From the NCBI RefSeq assembly GCF_019263705.2, contig NZ_JADQDK010000001.1, positions 6,138,001 through 6,202,000 on the forward strand: a DNA stretch of 64,000 nucleotides, read 5' to 3'. A model generated the notes under the pieces. That model had not been told where the DNA came from and made no database searches. It saw only the letters and a list, made by a program, of their open reading frames with translations. The position numbers and the translations under genes are program-made. Shown here piece by piece: positions 62,309 through 64,000 of the stretch. The DNA comes from Pseudonocardia abyssalis (GTDB taxonomy: Bacteria > Actinomycetota > Actinomycetes > Mycobacteriales > Pseudonocardiaceae). Positions within the stretch are counted from its first letter, which is position 1; the number at the start of each line of letters is the position of its first letter.

Positions 62309-63868
62309 ATGGACGTCCCGGAGCCGACCACGATCGGCGCGGCTCTCGATGCGGCCGCCCGCCGCGATCCCGCCGCCCCCGCCCTGGTCGAGGGGCGGGC
62401 GGACGGGCGGGAGCCCCGCCGTTGGACCTACGCCGACCTCGCCGACGCGTCCACCCGCGTGGCCCGGGCCCTGCTCACGTCGTTCTCCCCGGGTGACCGC
62501 GTCGCGGTGTGGGCGACCAACCGGCCCGAGTGGGTCCTGCTGCAGATGGGCGCGGCGCTCGCCGGGATCGTGCTCGTCACCGTCAACCCGGCCTACCGCG
62601 ACAGCGAGGTCGCCTACGTGCTGCGGCAGTCGCGGGCGCACGGGCTGTTCGTCGAGCCGACGGTGCGCTCGCGCGACCTGCTGGCCGTCGCGCTCGGCGT
62701 GGCCGCCGACCTGCCGACGCTGCACACGGTCGTCTCCCTCGACGACTGGCCGGACTTCCTGGGAGCCGCCGGGCCGGCCGACCTGCCGTCGGTCGACCCG
62801 CGGGAGCCCGCCCAGATCCAGTACACGTCCGGCACCACCGGGTTCCCCAAGGGCGCGTTGCTGTCGCACGGCGGGCTGGCCCTCAACGGCCGCGTCTACG
62901 CCGAGACGATCGGGGCGGGGCCGGGCGACGTCTGGGTCAACCCGATGCCGCTGTTCCACACCGCGGGATGCGGCCTCGTGACGCTGGGGGCGCTGCAGAC
63001 GGGCGGCTGTCACGTGCTCCCGCCCGGCTTCGACGCCGACCTGATGCTCGACCTGTTCGAACGGCACCGCGGCACGGTGCTGCTGTCGGTGCCCACGATG
63101 CTCATCCGCATGCTCGACGCCCAGGCGGCGCGGCCCCGCGGCATCGGCGCGTGGCGCCTCGCGACGCTGGGCGGTGCACCGGTCCCCACCGAGCTGGTCC
63201 GGCGGGCGGAGCGTGAGCTGGGGGTGGCGGTGGGCATCGGGTTCGGGCAGACCGAGGCGTCGCCCTACATCACCCACACCGTGCCCGACGACCCGCATCC
63301 CGCGTGGTCCGAGACCGTCGGGCGGCCGCTGCCGGGGGTGGAGGTGCGGGTCGTCGATCCCGGCACCGGGGAGGCGGTCCCGGTCGGGGGATCCGGCGAG
63401 ATCTGCACCCGCGGCCGGTGTGTGATGCTGGAGTACTTCGACGACGACACCGCCACGGCAGCCGCGATCGACGGCGACGGGTGGCTGCACACCGGCGACG
63501 TCGGCTCGCTGGACGAGCACGGCTACCTGCGCCTCAGCGGGCGGATCACGGACCTGATCATCCGCGGTGGGGAGAACATCTACCCGCGCGAGGTCGAGGA
63601 CGTGCTGTACGGGCACGGCGCCGTGGCGCACGCCGCGGTGGTCGGCCTGCCCGACGAGCACTGGGGCGAGATCGTCGCCGCGTTCGTCCAGCCGCGCGAC
63701 GGTCGCGGGATCGACGTGACCGAACTGGAGGCGTTGTGCCGCACCGCGTTGGCGTCCTACAAGGTTCCGCGCGTCTGGCAGGTCGTCGACGGGTTCCCGC
63801 AGACGGCGTCGGGCAAGATCCAGAAGTTCGTGCTGCGCGACGACTGGATGGCCGCACACCCGCGATGA
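62309..63868 (+). CDS. Fatty-acid/aromatic-acid-CoA ligase (AMP-binding)
   Basis: A 519-residue ANL ligase: IQYTSGTTGFPKGALLSHGG as P-loop (near residue 172), GIGFGQTEASPYI, DGWLHTGDVGSLDEHGYLRLSGR and C-terminal GGENIYPREVEDVL and QTASGKIQKFVL with the catalytic Lys. It activates a carboxylic acid as acyl-AMP and then CoA thioester. ATG 62309 is used. Under probable PadR control; PadR proteins often respond to phenolic acids, so an aromatic acid is one candidate. Confidence 0.91.
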   Translation: MDVPEPTTIGAALDAAARRDPAAPALVEGRADGREPRRWTYADLADASTRVARALLTSFSPGDRVAVWATNRPEWVLLQMGAALAGIVLVTVNPAYRDSEVAYVLRQSRAHGLFVEPTVRSRDLLAVALGVAADLPTLHTVVSLDDWPDFLGAAGPADLPSVDPREPAQIQYTSGTTGFPKGALLSHGGLALNGRVYAETIGAGPGDVWVNPMPLFHTAGCGLVTLGALQTGGCHVLPPGFDADLMLDLFERHRGTVLLSVPTMLIRMLDAQAARPRGIGAWRLATLGGAPVPTELVRRAERELGVAVGIGFGQTEASPYITHTVPDDPHPAWSETVGRPLPGVEVRVVDPGTGEAVPVGGSGEICTRGRCVMLEYFDDDTATAAAIDGDGWLHTGDVGSLDEHGYLRLSGRITDLIIRGGENIYPREVEDVLYGHGAVAHAAVVGLPDEHWGEIVAAFVQPRDGRGIDVTELEALCRTALASYKVPRVWQVVDGFPQTASGKIQKFVLRDDWMAAHPR

Positions 63869-63901
63869 ACGCGGTCGTCGCACTGCGACGAGGCGGCATG
63901 G

Positions 63902-63975
63902 GGTGAGTGACGGGACTTGAACCCGCGGCCCCCTGGACCACAACCAGGTGCTCTACCAGCTGAGCTACACCCACC
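63902..63975 (-). tRNA. tRNA-His (anticodon GUG)
   Basis: The minus strand begins with the His-specific extra G (63975) then GTGGGTG, has D-arm TAGCTCAGCTGGTAGAGCA, anticodon loop TTGTGGT (GUG), T-arm GCGGGTTCAAGTCCCG and acceptor CACTCAC followed by discriminator C. Genome-encoded CCA follows at 63901-63899. Confidence 0.96.
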
Positions 63976-64000
63976 ATGCGCACCGGCCGGAGCCGGGAAC

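Overview
The window is high-GC DNA with many GTG starts and actinobacterial families (DUF5703, DUF3090, SCO1664, SCO6745, the MSMEG_4193-type phosphomutase, many F420/flavin LLM oxidoreductases). Gene content and intergenic repeats suggest a Pseudonocardiaceae chromosome, probably Pseudonocardia. The genus is an inference; no rRNA or other taxonomic marker is present.

Layout. 0-3 kb: a minus-strand operon of response regulator, ATP-grasp ligase and sensor kinase (kinase cut by the window edge). 3-12 kb: M20 hydrolase, SDR, quinone oxidoreductase, aldo/keto reductase, then the conserved uppP / phosphomutase / DUF3090 / SCO1664 block. 10-22 kb: mixed metabolic genes, including gnd, a thiolase-like protein, a YgiD-type dioxygenase, a PLP dehydratase and an internally deleted Uma2 protein. 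22-29 kb: glycerol locus glpF-glpK-glpD facing an IclR regulator across a perfect 17-bp palindrome, with a second glpK behind the regulator. 29-35 kb: HAD and App1-type phosphatases, then a tightly coupled minus-strand trio (100-residue protein with three 28-residue repeats, JmjC/cupin hydroxylase, sucrase-ferredoxin-like protein), then SCO6745 and TerC proteins. 36-45 kb: LLM enzymes, acetoacetate-CoA ligase, methyltransferase, DoxX, Baeyer-Villiger-type monooxygenase, and a racemase/DgcN-like pair.

From about 45.2 to 61.55 kb lies a probable acquired island. A 42-bp sequence occurs at both ends (38 of 42 positions identical); the right copy is the terminator hairpin of tRNA-Lys(CUU). The island reads as one catabolic unit: polysaccharide-deacetylase-fold hydrolase, metallo-beta-lactamase-fold hydrolase, RutA/PyrA-like LLM monooxygenase, FAH-family hydrolase, acyl-CoA synthetase, AceE/MdeB-like E1 and E2 of a 2-oxoacid dehydrogenase, RibBA and a flavin reductase. 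RibBA and the reductase could supply reduced flavin to the monooxygenase. Paired GGATA half-sites 21-22 bp apart stand in front of four of its promoters, the arrangement expected for AraC-family dimers. The island's own AraC gene is split by an IS256-family element whose ends and 10-bp target repeat can be read exactly.

The right end returns to core-like DNA: tRNA-Lys, a PadR regulator divergent from an acyl-CoA ligase across another palindrome, and tRNA-His(GUG). No rRNA, CRISPR array, prophage or integrase gene was seen.
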